From the NCBI RefSeq assembly GCF_018882295.1, contig NZ_JACVOR010000001.1:434001-498000 (forward strand): a stretch of 64,000 bases of DNA, read 5' to 3'. Position numbers and translations under genes: made by a program. The notes beneath the pieces were generated by a model, which worked only from the letters and a program-made list of their open reading frames with translations, was not told the DNA's origin and made no database searches. The stretch comes from Polynucleobacter sp. 80A-SIGWE (GTDB lineage: Bacteria > Pseudomonadota > Gammaproteobacteria > Burkholderiales > Burkholderiaceae). Positions 1 to 9,862 of the stretch are shown in pieces. Position 1 is the stretch's first letter. Each line of letters starts with the position of its first letter.

Positions 1-25
1 CATAGTGCTTATCGAGTGCTGTGAG

Positions 26-592
26 TTATTTGGCTTGTAGGAAATTCTTCAGCAGCGCATGACCATGCTCGGAAAGAATGGATTCTGGATGAAATTGCAC
101 ACCCTCCACTGCAAGTTCCTTATGGCGTACACCCATGATTTCACCATCGGAAGAAGTAGCTGTGACTTCAAGAACTGCTGGTAATGAAATCTTCTCAATG
201 GCGAGAGAGTGATAGCGAGTCACTTTAAATGGGTTTGGCAAATCTTTGAAAACGCCAACACCGGTATGGTGGATATCATCCGTCTTGCCATGCATGACTT
301 TCTGGGCGCGAATAATTTTGCCGCCAAAAGCTTCACCAATCGCTTGGTGTCCAAGGCAGACGCCGAGAATCGGAATCTGTCCCGCATAGCGTTGAATCGT
401 GGCTACAGAAATACCTGCTTCAGCTGGACTGCAAGGCCCTGGAGAAATACAAATACGCGCAGGATTGATTTTGGCAATCTCTTCAACCGAAATTTCATCA
501 TTACGGAAAACTTTTACCTCTTCACCAAGCTCTGCAAAGTACTGAACGAGGTTGTAGGTAAATGAATCATAGTTATCAATCATGAGGAGCAT
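26..592 (-). CDS. trpG: Anthranilate synthase component II (glutamine amidotransferase)
   Basis: The protein supplies ammonia from glutamine to TrpE for anthranilate formation, the first step of tryptophan synthesis. The 188 residues form one class I glutamine amidotransferase domain. The N-terminus [15 protein letters not shown] is typical. The nucleophile is Cys79 in GVCLGHQ, and the His-Glu pair is in GVQFHPES near residue 168. Length is normal for a stand-alone TrpG. Its start overlaps the end of trpE by 17 nt, so the two subunits are probably translationally coupled. On the same strand an ATG sits at positions 3-1, 22 nt beyond the trpG stop, where trpD is expected in this gene order; only that one codon is in the window, so this is inference. 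Confidence 0.97.
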   Translation of the reverse strand: MLLMIDNYDSFTYNLVQYFAELGEEVKVFRNDEISVEEIAKINPARICISPGPCSPAEAGISVATIQRYAGQIPILGVCLGHQAIGEAFGGKIIRAQKVMHGKTDDIHHTGVGVFKDLPNPFKVTRYHSLAIEKISLPAVLEVTATSSDGEIMGVRHKELAVEGVQFHPESILSEHGHALLKNFLQAK

Positions 593-2081
593 CGAGTCCT
601 CCTTGTACTAAATCAGCTGCCATTAATACTGCTCGGGCTTTGGCTTCGGTTTCTTTCCACTCGGCGGTAGGGTCGGAGTCTGCAACTACGCCAGCTCCAG
701 CTTGGGAGTGCAGTACACCATCACGAATCACGCCAGTGCGAATAGCGATAGCCACATCCATATCTCCAGAGAAGGAGAGGTAGCCTACTGCTCCACCATA
801 GACACCGCGTTTTACAATTTCCATCTCATCAATAATTTCCATCGCCCGAATTTTTGGAGCACCGGATAATGTGCCAGCTGGGAAGGTTGCGCGTAGAACA
901 TCCATATTGCTCATATTGTCTAGCAATTCGCCCTCCACAGAACTCACAATGTGCTGTACATGAGAATACTTTTCGATCGACATCGAATCAGTCACCTTGA
1001 CGGTGCCTGTCTTTGCGATACGACCCACATCGTTGCGTGCTAAGTCAATCAACATGACGTGCTCAGCAATTTCTTTTGGATCGGCAAGCAATTCGGTAGC
1101 AAGACGCTCATCCTCTTCAGGGGTGGCACCACGAGGGCGTGTGCCAGCTAGTGGACGAATCGTCACAATCTTTTGGTTCTCACGTTGCTCTTGGCGCACT
1201 AGGATCTCAGGGGATGAGCCAACTACTTGCAGGTCGCCAAAGTCATAGAAGTACATGTAAGGGGATGGATTCAAAGACCGCAATGCTCGGTATAGAGCGA
1301 GAGGTGAGTCTGTGAATGGTTTACTGATGCGTTGACCGATTACCACCTGCATGCAATCACCAGCCAAAATATATTCTTTGGTTTTGAGAACAGCATTTTC
1401 AAAATCAGCTGCTTTGAACTTGCGTACCAATTCTGTTTTGGTGCTTGGTAATGACGCTGGCATGCTCACTGGTTTACTGAGGCAAGCAAGCAATTCTTTT
1501 AATCGAGCTTGACCCTTATCAAAGCTATCGACAACACTGGGGTCTGCATAGACGATTAAGTAAATACGACCTGCAACGTTATCAACCACCGCTAACTCTT
1601 CGGTGAGCATCAATTGAATATCAGGCACACCTAATTCATCTGGCAGATTGTGTTTCGCTAAACGCGATTCGATGTAGCGAACCGTGTCATAACCAAAGTA
1701 GCCAGCAAGCCCGCCACAGAAGCGCGGGAGACCAGGTTGCACAGCTACTTTGAATCGTTTGAAATAGGTATCTACAAAATCCAATGGGTTGTCATGATTG
1801 GTTTCAATCACTTTGTCATTGAAGAGCACTTCAGTGAGTGGCGCATCTGGAGTACCAACTGTTCTTAAAACAGTTTTAGCAGGCAGGCCAATAAAAGAGA
1901 AGCGACCAAAGCGCTCGCCACCCAGAACAGACTCAAGTAAATAAGTATTTTTTTGTCCAAAAGCTTGCGTGAGTTTGACGTATAGCGATAGAGGCGTCTC
2001 TAAGTCAGCTAGTACTTCTTTTACTAAGGGAATGCGATTAAAACCCTGTTTTGCTAGGGTAAGAAATTCTTCGTGCTGCAT
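576..2081 (-). CDS. trpE: Anthranilate synthase component I
   Basis: This enzyme converts chorismate plus ammonia to anthranilate with TrpG. The 501 residues contain the N-terminal anthranilate-synthase region with the LLESVLGG motif (the LLES feedback-tryptophan site, near residue 48). The C-terminal chorismate-binding domain includes [29 protein letters not shown] and [18 protein letters not shown]. Length matches the family. The start codon shares its first base with the last base of the rpe stop, giving an rpe-trpE-trpG operon. No leader peptide or attenuator can be placed directly before trpE because rpe abuts it; control, if present, must lie upstream of rpe. Confidence 0.97.
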   Translation of the reverse strand: MQHEEFLTLAKQGFNRIPLVKEVLADLETPLSLYVKLTQAFGQKNTYLLESVLGGERFGRFSFIGLPAKTVLRTVGTPDAPLTEVLFNDKVIETNHDNPLDFVDTYFKRFKVAVQPGLPRFCGGLAGYFGYDTVRYIESRLAKHNLPDELGVPDIQLMLTEELAVVDNVAGRIYLIVYADPSVVDSFDKGQARLKELLACLSKPVSMPASLPSTKTELVRKFKAADFENAVLKTKEYILAGDCMQVVIGQRISKPFTDSPLALYRALRSLNPSPYMYFYDFGDLQVVGSSPEILVRQEQRENQKIVTIRPLAGTRPRGATPEEDERLATELLADPKEIAEHVMLIDLARNDVGRIAKTGTVKVTDSMSIEKYSHVQHIVSSVEGELLDNMSNMDVLRATFPAGTLSGAPKIRAMEIIDEMEIVKRGVYGGAVGYLSFSGDMDVAIAIRTGVIRDGVLHSQAGAGVVADSDPTAEWKETEAKARAVLMAADLVQGGLDAPHD

Positions 2082-2806
2082 TACGCTTTTCCTGACGTCG
2101 CTAGTTCTGCGCGCATCGCTTTAATCACATCGGCATAATTTTCTTTGCCAAAGATTGCGGAGCCTGCAACAAATGTATCTGCACCAGCTTTAGCTACCTC
2201 TGCAATATTGTCGACTTTAATGCCACCATCAACTTCAAGTCGAATATGGCGACCTGTTTCTTGTTGATGGCGATCTAAGCGTGCACGTACCTGTGCAATT
2301 TTATTGAGAGTGCTTGGAATAAATGATTGACCACCAAAACCTGGGTTCACTGACATCAACAAAACCAGATCGAGCAATTCAAGGGTGTGATCGAGGTGAT
2401 CAAGTGGGGTGGCTGGATTTAAAACTAAGCCAGCCTGACAACCTTGATCGCGAATCAAATTAATTGTGCGGTTCACATGAGGACTTGCCTCTGGATGAAA
2501 GCTAATTAGGTTTGCACCAGCTTTTGCAAAATCTGGAATGAGGCGGTCTACCGGCTCAACCATTAAATGCACATCAATCATCGCTGGCTTGCCATCTTTT
2601 GTTGCATGCGGGCGTATCGCCTCGCAAACTAAAGGCCCAATAGTCAGGTTCGGAACGTAATGGTTGTCCATCACATCAAAGTGAATCCAGTCGGCGCCTG
2701 CCAAGAGAACATCTTGAACTTCTTTGCCTAGGCAGGCAAAGTCAGCCGACAAAATGGAGGGGGCGATGACAAACTGGCTATTTGAGGGTGATTTCTGGCT
2801 ATCCAT
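2081..2806 (-). CDS. rpe: Ribulose-phosphate 3-epimerase
   Basis: The enzyme interconverts ribulose 5-phosphate and xylulose 5-phosphate in the pentose phosphate/Calvin pathways. The 241-residue TIM barrel shows [10 protein letters not shown] (N-terminal strand), [14 protein letters not shown] (metal ligands and catalytic Asp), [19 protein letters not shown] and EVDGGI. About 12 polar residues precede the conserved core, slightly longer than many homologues. It is the first gene of the rpe-trpE-trpG unit and is divergent from apaG. In many Burkholderiales a gph (phosphoglycolate phosphatase) gene lies between rpe and trpE; here it is absent. Confidence 0.96.
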   Translation of the reverse strand: MDSQKSPSNSQFVIAPSILSADFACLGKEVQDVLLAGADWIHFDVMDNHYVPNLTIGPLVCEAIRPHATKDGKPAMIDVHLMVEPVDRLIPDFAKAGANLISFHPEASPHVNRTINLIRDQGCQAGLVLNPATPLDHLDHTLELLDLVLLMSVNPGFGGQSFIPSTLNKIAQVRARLDRHQQETGRHIRLEVDGGIKVDNIAEVAKAGADTFVAGSAIFGKENYADVIKAMRAELATSGKA

Positions 2807-2855
2807 CCCTAGATTCTAGCTTGCAGTTGGGCTTAGGATGGAGCAGAATTCGAGC

Positions 2856-3230
2856 ATGAATCCTCATGAAATCAGCATTACGGTCAAAACCCAGTATTTG
2901 TCAGACCAGTCTGACCCCGATAACCGCCAATTTGCGTTTGCCTATACCGTCACCATTAGAAATACGGGTACGGCCAGTATTCAGCTTATTGCCCGCCATT
3001 GGTTCATTACTGACGGGGACAATGATGTCCAGGAAGTCCGTGGCTTGGGGGTTGTAGGGCAACAACCGCTTCTACGGGCGGGTGAGCAGTTTGAGTACAC
3101 CAGCTGGGCTACCTTGCCTACGCCAGCAGGAACTATGCGTGGTGAGTACTTCTGCGTGACTGAAGAGGCTCAGTTTTTCCAAGCCCCAATTCCTGAATTT
3201 GCCTTGGTAATGCCAAGAACCCTGCACTAG
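2856..3230 (+). CDS. apaG: ApaG family protein
   Basis: This is a 124-residue single-domain ApaG/DUF525 protein with an immunoglobulin-like fold. The precise role in bacteria is not settled; the name comes from linkage to apaH in enterobacteria. Family motifs seen are FAFAYTVTIRN, RHWFITDGD, EVRGLGVVGQQPLLRAGE and GTMRGEYF. An in-frame ATG 18 nt upstream (2838) would add six residues. I prefer 2856 because MNPHEISITVKTQYL lines up with the usual family start and gives the usual 124-125 residue length. Divergent from rpe with about 50 bp between, which must hold both promoters. Confidence 0.93.
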   Translation: MNPHEISITVKTQYLSDQSDPDNRQFAFAYTVTIRNTGTASIQLIARHWFITDGDNDVQEVRGLGVVGQQPLLRAGEQFEYTSWATLPTPAGTMRGEYFCVTEEAQFFQAPIPEFALVMPRTLH

Positions 3231-3242
3231 GACCTCAAAGCG

Positions 3243-3356
3243 CTATTTTTTACCCTTACCGGTCCAAAGGACAATAAAGAGCAGAAGGGCTAAAGCCAGG
3301 CCGCCCTCTAATACAAACAAGATCATTGGGTATTCATCTAGTAAATTGGCAATCAT
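3243..3356 (-). CDS. Possible small single-pass membrane protein (37 aa), unknown function
   Basis: On the minus strand an ATG at 3356 opens 37 codons ending in TAG at 3243. The peptide has a short acidic N-terminus (MIANLLDEYP), about 22 hydrophobic residues (ILFVLEGGLALALLLFIVLW) and a basic tail (TGKGKK), as in a one-helix inner-membrane protein with a positively charged end. It nearly fills the gap between apaG and mltA and overlaps the mltA start region. I see no strong Shine-Dalgarno sequence before it. I do not recognise a family. The support is the clean hydrophobic/basic pattern and the fit to the gap; it could still be chance. Confidence 0.4.
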   Translation of the reverse strand: MIANLLDEYPMILFVLEGGLALALLLFIVLWTGKGKK

Positions 3357-4509
3357 GATTTCTATATCCAAATTAATAAGTCACAAGAATCCCTCGCGAA
3401 TCCTTCTCTGCAGTGTATTCGTAATCAGCATTGCCAGTTTATTGACCGCTTGCTCTACGCCTTCTACTCGTGGATCTGGTTACCGGTCTAGCGGTAGCCC
3501 CCCATCTTCCTATACCTCCCCAATTGCCAGCTTTCGATCGGTTTCATGGCAAGACTTACCTGGTTGGCAAGAGGATGATTTAACTCAGGCTTGGCCAGCT
3601 TGGCTCAAAAGTTGTGATGCCCTGCGCAAACGCAATAGTGAAATTAATTGGCGCCAGGCATGTGCTCAAGCTGGTAGCGTTTCAGGCCGTGATGGACGTG
3701 CAATTCGTCAATATTTTGAGGGAAATTTCCAGGCATATGAGGTGCGTAACAGCGCTACAGGTAATGAATCTGGTCTCATCACGGGGTATTACGAGCCGGT
3801 CATGAATGGCTCTCAGACCCGCACGGCCACTTACTCTGTACCTTTATATGGCCTACCAAGCGCATGGAAAACCTCCAAGCCAAACCCTGCACCCACACGC
3901 GCAGAGTTAATGAGTTCTGGGGTGCTGCGTGGTTCGGAAATTGCTTGGGTACAAGATCCTGTAGCCGCCGCTTTTATGCAAATTCAGGGCTCTGGAAAAA
4001 TTCGTTTAGAAGATGGACGCGTATTACGACTCGGCTACGCCGGCACTAATGAACAGCCATTTAAGTCATTTGCGCAGTGGTTGCTTGACCGTAAGGAAAT
4101 CACGCGGAGCGAGGCAACGATGCAAGGTATTTCTACTTGGGCCAAGCGCAATCCAGGACGTGTAGAGGAAATGTTGAATGCAAATCCTCGTTTTGTGTTC
4201 TTCAAGGAGCTTCCTGGGAATGTCAGCGCAGATCTTGGGCCTAACGGCGCTTTGGGAGTGCCTTTAACTGCCGAGCGCAGCATTGCCATTGATTTGAAGG
4301 CCATGCCTTTAGGCGCCCCAGTATTTTTGAGTACAACTAGACCCTTAAGTAGTCAGGCATTACAAAAGCTGGTGATGGCCCAGGATACTGGCAAGGCCAT
4401 TGTTGGCGGGGTGCGAGCGGATTACTATTGGGGATCAGGTGATTCTGCAGGTGAATTAGCCGGACGCATGAAGCAAGATGGCAAGATGTGGTTATTGTTG
4501 CCGCGCTGA
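3355..4509 (+). CDS. mltA: Membrane-bound lytic murein transglycosylase A
   Basis: This outer-membrane lipoprotein cleaves peptidoglycan glycan strands and forms 1,6-anhydro-muramyl ends. The N-terminus is a lipoprotein signal with lipobox LLTAC, predicting lipidation of the Cys near residue 33. The MltA core follows, with GLITGYYEPVMNGS, AFMQIQGSGKIRLEDG and the C-terminal 3D domain (FFKELPG, AIDLKAMPLGAPVFL, MAQDTGKAIVGGVRADYYWGSG). ATG at 3355 is preferred; a TTG at 3346 would add three residues. It is followed 25 bp later by an enoyl-CoA hydratase gene with no obvious functional link. Confidence 0.95.
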   Translation: MISISKLISHKNPSRILLCSVFVISIASLLTACSTPSTRGSGYRSSGSPPSSYTSPIASFRSVSWQDLPGWQEDDLTQAWPAWLKSCDALRKRNSEINWRQACAQAGSVSGRDGRAIRQYFEGNFQAYEVRNSATGNESGLITGYYEPVMNGSQTRTATYSVPLYGLPSAWKTSKPNPAPTRAELMSSGVLRGSEIAWVQDPVAAAFMQIQGSGKIRLEDGRVLRLGYAGTNEQPFKSFAQWLLDRKEITRSEATMQGISTWAKRNPGRVEEMLNANPRFVFFKELPGNVSADLGPNGALGVPLTAERSIAIDLKAMPLGAPVFLSTTRPLSSQALQKLVMAQDTGKAIVGGVRADYYWGSGDSAGELAGRMKQDGKMWLLLPR

Positions 4510-4534
4510 ACCAATCTATTTTTGAAAGAGATCG

Positions 4535-5311
4535 ATGACTTACAACACCATATTGACTGAAGTAGATGGCAAAGTTGCTGTCATTACTCTCAACCGCCCG
4601 CAAGTATTAAATGCTCTAAATGATGAGTTAATGGATGAGTTGGGTGCAGCATTATTGAGCTTTGATGCTGATGACAATATTGGCTGCATCATTGTTACCG
4701 GCAGTGAAAAAGCATTTGCTGCTGGTGCAGATATTGCAACGATGGCGAAATATGGATTCGCTGATGTTTATCGTGGCGACTTTATCTCTCGCAATTGGGA
4801 AGAGATTAGAAAAGTGCGTAAGCCAGTGATTGCGGCAGTATCTGGATACGCTCTTGGTGGCGGATGTGAATTAGCGATGATGTGCGACACCATCATGGCG
4901 GCTGATAGTGCGAAGTTTGCACAACCAGAGGTGAAGCTGGGAATCATCCCTGGTGCTGGTGGTACGCAGCGATTACCGCGTGCAGTATCTAAAGCAAAAG
5001 CGATGGATCTAGCCTTAACGGGTCGCATGATGGATGCTGCTGAAGCCGAGCGCTCAGGCCTTGTTGCCCGCATTTTCCCTCAGGCGGATTTGCTAAAAGA
5101 AGTTAAGGCGATTGCTAAGACGATTGCAGATATGCCCTTGCTAACCGCAATGATGGCGAAAGAAGCAATTAATACCGCTTATGAAACTACGCTCTCAGAA
5201 GGTATTCATTTTGAGCGTCGTTTATTCCATTCTTGCTTTGCGACCAACGATCAAAAAGAAGGTATGGCAGCTTTTATGGAAAAGCGTCCAGCTAAATTTT
5301 CAAACTCGTAA
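4535..5311 (+). CDS. Enoyl-CoA hydratase (crotonase family)
   Basis: The 258-residue protein belongs to the crotonase superfamily and probably hydrates short-chain trans-2-enoyl-CoA in fatty-acid or amino-acid catabolism. Signatures are [10 protein letters not shown] (N-terminus), [11 protein letters not shown] (CoA pocket and oxyanion loop), the crotonase signature [16 protein letters not shown] with the first catalytic Glu, and [20 protein letters not shown] with the second catalytic Glu. Both acids being present argues for a true hydratase rather than an isomerase-only member. Exact substrate cannot be read from sequence. A weak AAAGAGA ribosome site precedes the ATG. Confidence 0.92.
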   Translation: MTYNTILTEVDGKVAVITLNRPQVLNALNDELMDELGAALLSFDADDNIGCIIVTGSEKAFAAGADIATMAKYGFADVYRGDFISRNWEEIRKVRKPVIAAVSGYALGGGCELAMMCDTIMAADSAKFAQPEVKLGIIPGAGGTQRLPRAVSKAKAMDLALTGRMMDAAEAERSGLVARIFPQADLLKEVKAIAKTIADMPLLTAMMAKEAINTAYETTLSEGIHFERRLFHSCFATNDQKEGMAAFMEKRPAKFSNS

Positions 5312-5332
5312 AACTTCAGTACTCAGAGAAAA

Positions 5333-6526
5333 TTATTTTTCTAAGAAGCGTTGAGCTAACTTAACCCAGTAGCTCACGCCAACAGGAATTAATGCGTCAT
5401 TGAAGTCATAAGAAGGATTGTGGAGTTGGCATGGACCCATGCCATGACCCACTGCACGGTGATCGCCATCACCGTTCCCCAGGAATACATAGCAACCAGG
5501 TTTCTCCAGCAGCATGAATGCAAAGTCTTCTGCGCCCATCGTGGGATCGATTGAGGTATTAACGTTTTGCGCCCCAACTAATTCACTCATGACCTCGCTG
5601 GCGAACTCTACTTCTTTGTCATGATTAATTAGTGGGGGGTAGTTGCGAGAAAAACTCACTTCTGCTTGGCAGTCAAATGCACTCGATACGTTATGTGAAA
5701 TTTCTCTCAAACGTTGTTCTATTAAATCCAACACTTCTATTGTGAATGTACGAACGGTTCCACCGATAAAAGCGCTATCCGGAATGACATTGCTCGTCTC
5801 GCCCGCATGAAACTGGGTAACCGATAACACCGCTGCATCTACTGGACGTTTGTTTCGGGTAATGATGCTTTGCAGTGCTTGGACGACTTGAGCTCCCGCT
5901 AGTACGGGGTCGGCACTGTTGTGTGGCAGAGCAGCATGTCCGCCTTTACCGCGGATAGTGATTTCGAAAGTATTGCTTGAGGCCATCATCGGGCCAGAGG
6001 TCACACCAAAATGGCCTTCGGCAAGTCCTGGCCAGTTGTGTAAACCAAAGACAGCATCGCAAGGAAATTGTTTGAACAATCCATCGTTAATCATTTCTTG
6101 CGCGCCAGCACCGCCTTCTTCAGCTGGCTGAAAAATAAAAATGACTGAGCCTTTGAAATCGCGATGGTTTGATAAATATTGGGCGGCACCTAAGAGCATT
6201 GCAGTGTGACCATCATGGCCACAGGCATGCATCTTGCCGGGATTCTTTGAAGTGTGTTCAAAGGTATTGTGTTCTTGTAGTGGTAGCGCATCCATATCGG
6301 CACGCAAGCCAATCATCTTGCCTTGACCTAAGTCGCCATCGAGTTTGCCAACAACCCCAGTTTTTCCTAGGCCGCGATACACCGTAATTCCCCAGCTTGA
6401 AAGCGCTTCTGCTACTAAGTCGGAAGTGCGATTTTCTTCAAAGCGCAATTCTGGATGCGCATGAATGTTGCGTCGAATCTCTTGAATGGCTGATGCGGAG
6501 TCGATGATTTCTGGAAGTAATCGCAT
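5333..6526 (-). CDS. M20 family metallo-amidohydrolase (hippurate hydrolase-like)
   Basis: This 397-residue protein is an M20D peptidase/amidohydrolase, a family that removes acyl or aryl groups from N-acyl amino acids. Features are IRRNIHAHPELRFEE at the N-terminus, ADMDALPLQE, the metal site KMHACGHDGHTAMLLG, FQPAEEGGAGAQEMI, the dimerisation insert starting ITIRGKGGHAALPH, and the C-terminal TMGAEDFAFML metal ligand segment. All expected metal ligands appear intact. It is convergent with the upstream enoyl-CoA hydratase and ends 20 bp before the bioD stop region on the same strand. Substrate is unknown; the name hippurate hydrolase is a family label. Confidence 0.9.
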   Translation of the reverse strand: MRLLPEIIDSASAIQEIRRNIHAHPELRFEENRTSDLVAEALSSWGITVYRGLGKTGVVGKLDGDLGQGKMIGLRADMDALPLQEHNTFEHTSKNPGKMHACGHDGHTAMLLGAAQYLSNHRDFKGSVIFIFQPAEEGGAGAQEMINDGLFKQFPCDAVFGLHNWPGLAEGHFGVTSGPMMASSNTFEITIRGKGGHAALPHNSADPVLAGAQVVQALQSIITRNKRPVDAAVLSVTQFHAGETSNVIPDSAFIGGTVRTFTIEVLDLIEQRLREISHNVSSAFDCQAEVSFSRNYPPLINHDKEVEFASEVMSELVGAQNVNTSIDPTMGAEDFAFMLLEKPGCYVFLGNGDGDHRAVGHGMGPCQLHNPSYDFNDALIPVGVSYWVKLAQRFLEK

Positions 6527-6545
6527 AGCTTCATCTTATCTGAAT

Positions 6546-7268
6546 TTACTCAGGCAGTTTTATATGCTCCGCAGCAAATCGTAAGGCCTCTATCGAGTAG
6601 GGGGCATTCTCCGGCTTCTGAAGCTGCTTAGGAAGAGTGGGAATGACGCCTAAAAAAGGCGCAAAAATTCGGTCTTTTAGGGTTTGAATATTTTCTTCTA
6701 AAAGAGGCATTTCCTCTGAAAGCGTATTCGCTACCCAGCCGGCAATCGTCAACTGGCGCGACACAATTGCTTCACACGTGAGTAGGGCGTGATTAATGCA
6801 GCCCAAACGCATACCGACTACAAGGATGACCGGTAAATCCATTGCCTGAGCGAGATCACCCAAATCTTCCTGTTCGCTTAGAGGAACTAAAAATCCACCT
6901 GCACCTTCAACAACCACCACCTCAAATTGTTGGCTCAAGGAATGTAAATCACCCAAGATGATGGAGGAGTCTAGGTAAACATCATTTTTCTTGGCAACAA
7001 GGTGTGGAGCGGCTGCCTCATCTAGAACATAGGGGCAGAGACTTGGCTCCTGAGAATTTAATCCTGACGCGATCCGTAATGTTTCTAGGTCTTCATTCAG
7101 TTTCTGACCGTTGGAGTCAATATAGGTGCCGGCGACTACAGGCTTAAAACCGATTGCGCGGCTGCCTGCCTCTCTTAGTTTCAGAATGAGTGCACCACTT
7201 AGCAAAGTTTTGCCAACTTCAGTGTCGGTGCCGGTGACAAAAAAACCAGTAGGAGTATTGATTGTCAT
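6546..7268 (-). CDS. bioD: Dethiobiotin synthetase
   Basis: ATP-dependent carboxylation of 7,8-diaminopelargonate (DAPA) closes the ureido ring to give dethiobiotin. The 240-residue protein has the P-loop GTDTEVGKTLLSG near residues 13-25, the substrate Lys in GFKPVVAG, and VVEGAGGFLVPL, which binds DAPA. It is the last gene of the bioA-bioF-bioD unit and overlaps bioF by 4 nt, indicating translational coupling. Confidence 0.96.
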   Translation of the reverse strand: MTINTPTGFFVTGTDTEVGKTLLSGALILKLREAGSRAIGFKPVVAGTYIDSNGQKLNEDLETLRIASGLNSQEPSLCPYVLDEAAAPHLVAKKNDVYLDSSIILGDLHSLSQQFEVVVVEGAGGFLVPLSEQEDLGDLAQAMDLPVILVVGMRLGCINHALLTCEAIVSRQLTIAGWVANTLSEEMPLLEENIQTLKDRIFAPFLGVIPTLPKQLQKPENAPYSIEALRFAAEHIKLPE

Positions 7269-8494
7269 ACGTTACCTTCTACCGTTTGCTCAATGATTTT
7301 TAATTCCTGAATTAACTCACGTAAGTCATCAACGCTATGGTTTGCAGAAAAAGTAATGCGCAGGCGAGAAGTACCAACAGGAACGGTGGGCGGACGGATT
7401 GCTGGAATCCAATAGCCTGCTTCATCCAAGAGTTTAGCTACAGCTAATGCGTTGGCATTGCTTCCTAAAATGACGGGTTGAATTGGAGTGGATGAAGGCG
7501 TTTTTTCCCAGCTTGAGAAAGTCATCTCTTCGTTCCAGATCTGAATCAGTTCATTTAGTTTTTTGCGACGAGAAACACCTTCATCGCCTTCGATCAACTC
7601 AAGACTGCTGAGTAAGGTGTGAGCAATCGCCGGTGGCGTGGCTGTGCTGTAAATATAAGGACGCCCCTTTTGAATGAGCCACTCAATAAAAGGTGAGGCA
7701 GCACAAATAAACGCGCCACTGACACCAGCCGCTTTACCTAGCGTGCCGACATAAATGATTCGCTCTGAATGCACCCCTGCTTGCTCCAAAATACCGTGGC
7801 CTTGTTCGCCAAGCACGCCAAATCCATGTGCATCATCCACCATCAACAAGGCATCATATTGTTCGGCAATATGCAGGAGTTTTTCTACGGGCGCGATATC
7901 CCCATCCATGCTGAATACACCATCGACCACAATCAACTTGAGGGGGTAGGTATCTTGCTTTAGCGATTCTTCTAGTGAGTCGAGATTTTGGTGATCAAAC
8001 AATGTCACCTTAGCTTTATTTTGTGCACTTGCTAAGCGAACACCATCAATCAAAGAGGCGTGATTGAGTTTGGCTGAGTAAATACTCGCTTGCCCTTGTT
8101 CAGCCAGTCTGGAAATTCCAGTAATCGCATTGATATTTGCAAGATAGCCAGTACTAAAGAACAGCGCTCTTGCCTTGGGAATATGCTTTTCCTCGCAGGC
8201 GGCCAATTTTTTTTCAAGCAAGTCATGTGCAATGCTGTGACCGCTAATTAGGTGCGATGCACCGCTCCCAACTCCATACAGTTTTGCGCCTTCCGCAAGC
8301 GCAGCAACTATTTTAGGATGGTTTGCTAGACCTAGGTAATCATTGCTACAAAACGCTTTTAGTTCTCGCTCACCAACGCGGGCCTTGGCGTCGCAGGGCG
8401 ATTCGGTGGTACGTAGTTTGCGTCTGAGTAATTGCTCATCTAGTTCGGTAATCTGGTGCTCCGCCATATCGCGAGCTTTAAAGTTTGTACTCAT
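7265..8494 (-). CDS. bioF: 8-amino-7-oxononanoate synthase
   Basis: This PLP enzyme of the alpha-oxoamine synthase family condenses pimeloyl thioester with L-alanine. In 409 residues it shows AFCSNDYLGLANHPK, GVGSGASHLISGHS, the cofactor-stacking region NHASLIDG, DDAHGFGVLGEQG (PLP-binding Asp-His) and the Schiff-base Lys in YVGTLGKAAGVSGAF. An N-terminal MSTNFKARDMAEHQ precedes the usual core; Met10 is a possible alternative start. It overlaps bioD and bioA by 4 nt each. Confidence 0.96.
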   Translation of the reverse strand: MSTNFKARDMAEHQITELDEQLLRRKLRTTESPCDAKARVGERELKAFCSNDYLGLANHPKIVAALAEGAKLYGVGSGASHLISGHSIAHDLLEKKLAACEEKHIPKARALFFSTGYLANINAITGISRLAEQGQASIYSAKLNHASLIDGVRLASAQNKAKVTLFDHQNLDSLEESLKQDTYPLKLIVVDGVFSMDGDIAPVEKLLHIAEQYDALLMVDDAHGFGVLGEQGHGILEQAGVHSERIIYVGTLGKAAGVSGAFICAASPFIEWLIQKGRPYIYSTATPPAIAHTLLSSLELIEGDEGVSRRKKLNELIQIWNEEMTFSSWEKTPSSTPIQPVILGSNANALAVAKLLDEAGYWIPAIRPPTVPVGTSRLRITFSANHSVDDLRELIQELKIIEQTVEGNV

Positions 8495-9837
8495 GCCAAC
8501 ACCTGATTGAGTGCGCGTTGTACAGAGGCACCCATTTGCATCGTTTCCTCTGAAGAGAGAATATACGGCGGCATGACATAAATCGTATTGCCAATTGGTC
8601 TAATGAGAATGCCTTCTGCCATGCTTGCTGAAAACATATCTCGTGAAAACGTAGCTGAATTTTTTAGTGATTCAGATTTAATATCAAAGGCCAAAATCAT
8701 GCCTTGCTGACGCCAATGCTCAATACGGTGATCTGCTTTTGCCCAAGAAAATGCATTGGCAAGATCTTTGCTACGTTCAAGATTTTTTTCAAGAACAGAT
8801 TCAGTTTCAAAAATATCTAAACATGTAAGTGCAGCAGCGCATGCTAAAGGATTGCCTGTATAGGAATGTGAGTGTAAGAAGCCTTGTTGCATTTGATCGC
8901 CATAGAAGGCGCGATAAATTTTGTCAGTTGTCATGGAGAGCGATAGCGGAAGATAACCACCGCTGATGCCTTTAGACAGCGTCAAGAAATCCGGCCAAAT
9001 TCCTGCATGTTCGCAAGCAAAAAACTTTCCTGACCGACCGCAGCCTACTGCAATCTCATCGGCGATGAGATGAATGCTATAGCGATCGCAGAGTGAGCGC
9101 ACTAAGCGTAAATATTCTGGTGAGTACATCGCCATTTGTCCTGCGCATTGAACGAGCGGTTCAACAATGATGGCGGCAATATGCTGATGCTCTGCTTCTA
9201 ACAACACCTCTAATTTTTTGGCAGCTTGCCTAGCGACATCATCAGCACTTTCACCAGGCTTTGCTTTACGTGCATCAGGTGAGGGCACAGTAAAAACATC
9301 TTGTAAAAGTGAGCCGTAAGCTTCACGAAAGATTGCAACGTCAGTTACTGCTAATGCGCCTAAGGTTTCACCGTGGTAACCATTTTCTAAGCAGACGAAT
9401 TTTTTCTTTTGTGCTTGGTTATTCAGACGCCAGAAGTGGTGACTCATCTTCAAAGCAATCTCTACTGCAGAGGCGCCATCAGACGCAAAAAAAACGTGAC
9501 CCAAATGGCCTTGAGCTAAGGCGGACAGTTTCTCGGAAAGCTCCACTACAGGTGGGTGCGTAAATCCGGCAAGCATGACGTGCTCAATTTTTTCTAGTTG
9601 ATTGCTAATTGCTTGGTTGATGCGTGGATTGGAGTGGCCAAACAGATTGGTCCACCAAGAGCTAATGCAATCGAGTAGCGCATTTTCTTTGTCATCAAAG
9701 AGCCAAGCACCCTTACCCTTGGTAATGGCAATCAAAGGCAATGACTCGTGATGCTTCATCTGAGTGCAGGGGTGCCAAACGGCATCTAGGCTGCGATCAA
9801 CCAGTGAGGTTTGATTTGGATCAGAAATAAGCTTCAT
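8491..9837 (-). CDS. bioA: Adenosylmethionine-8-amino-7-oxononanoate aminotransferase
   Basis: This class III PLP aminotransferase forms 7,8-diaminopelargonate using S-adenosylmethionine as amino donor. The 448 residues include VWHPCTQMKHHE (N-terminal BioA signature), LDCISSWWTNLFGHSNPRI, FFASDGASAVEIALKM, the active Lys segment FLTLSKGISGGYLPLS, and HSHSYTGNPLACAAAL. The paired signature regions distinguish it from general omega-aminotransferases. It leads the bioA-bioF-bioD operon and is divergent from bioB across 89 bp. Confidence 0.96.
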   Translation of the reverse strand: MKLISDPNQTSLVDRSLDAVWHPCTQMKHHESLPLIAITKGKGAWLFDDKENALLDCISSWWTNLFGHSNPRINQAISNQLEKIEHVMLAGFTHPPVVELSEKLSALAQGHLGHVFFASDGASAVEIALKMSHHFWRLNNQAQKKKFVCLENGYHGETLGALAVTDVAIFREAYGSLLQDVFTVPSPDARKAKPGESADDVARQAAKKLEVLLEAEHQHIAAIIVEPLVQCAGQMAMYSPEYLRLVRSLCDRYSIHLIADEIAVGCGRSGKFFACEHAGIWPDFLTLSKGISGGYLPLSLSMTTDKIYRAFYGDQMQQGFLHSHSYTGNPLACAAALTCLDIFETESVLEKNLERSKDLANAFSWAKADHRIEHWRQQGMILAFDIKSESLKNSATFSRDMFSASMAEGILIRPIGNTIYVMPPYILSSEETMQMGASVQRALNQVLA

Positions 9838-9862
9838 GTTTGGTATTTGACCACTAGTTTTT

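Noticed and set aside
1..25. Start of trpD
   Set aside because: Only an ATG at positions 3-1 on the minus strand is visible, too little to annotate.
2838..2855. Longer ApaG start at ATG 2838
   Set aside because: It adds six non-conserved residues and its AGG is too close to act as a ribosome site; 2856 fits the family.
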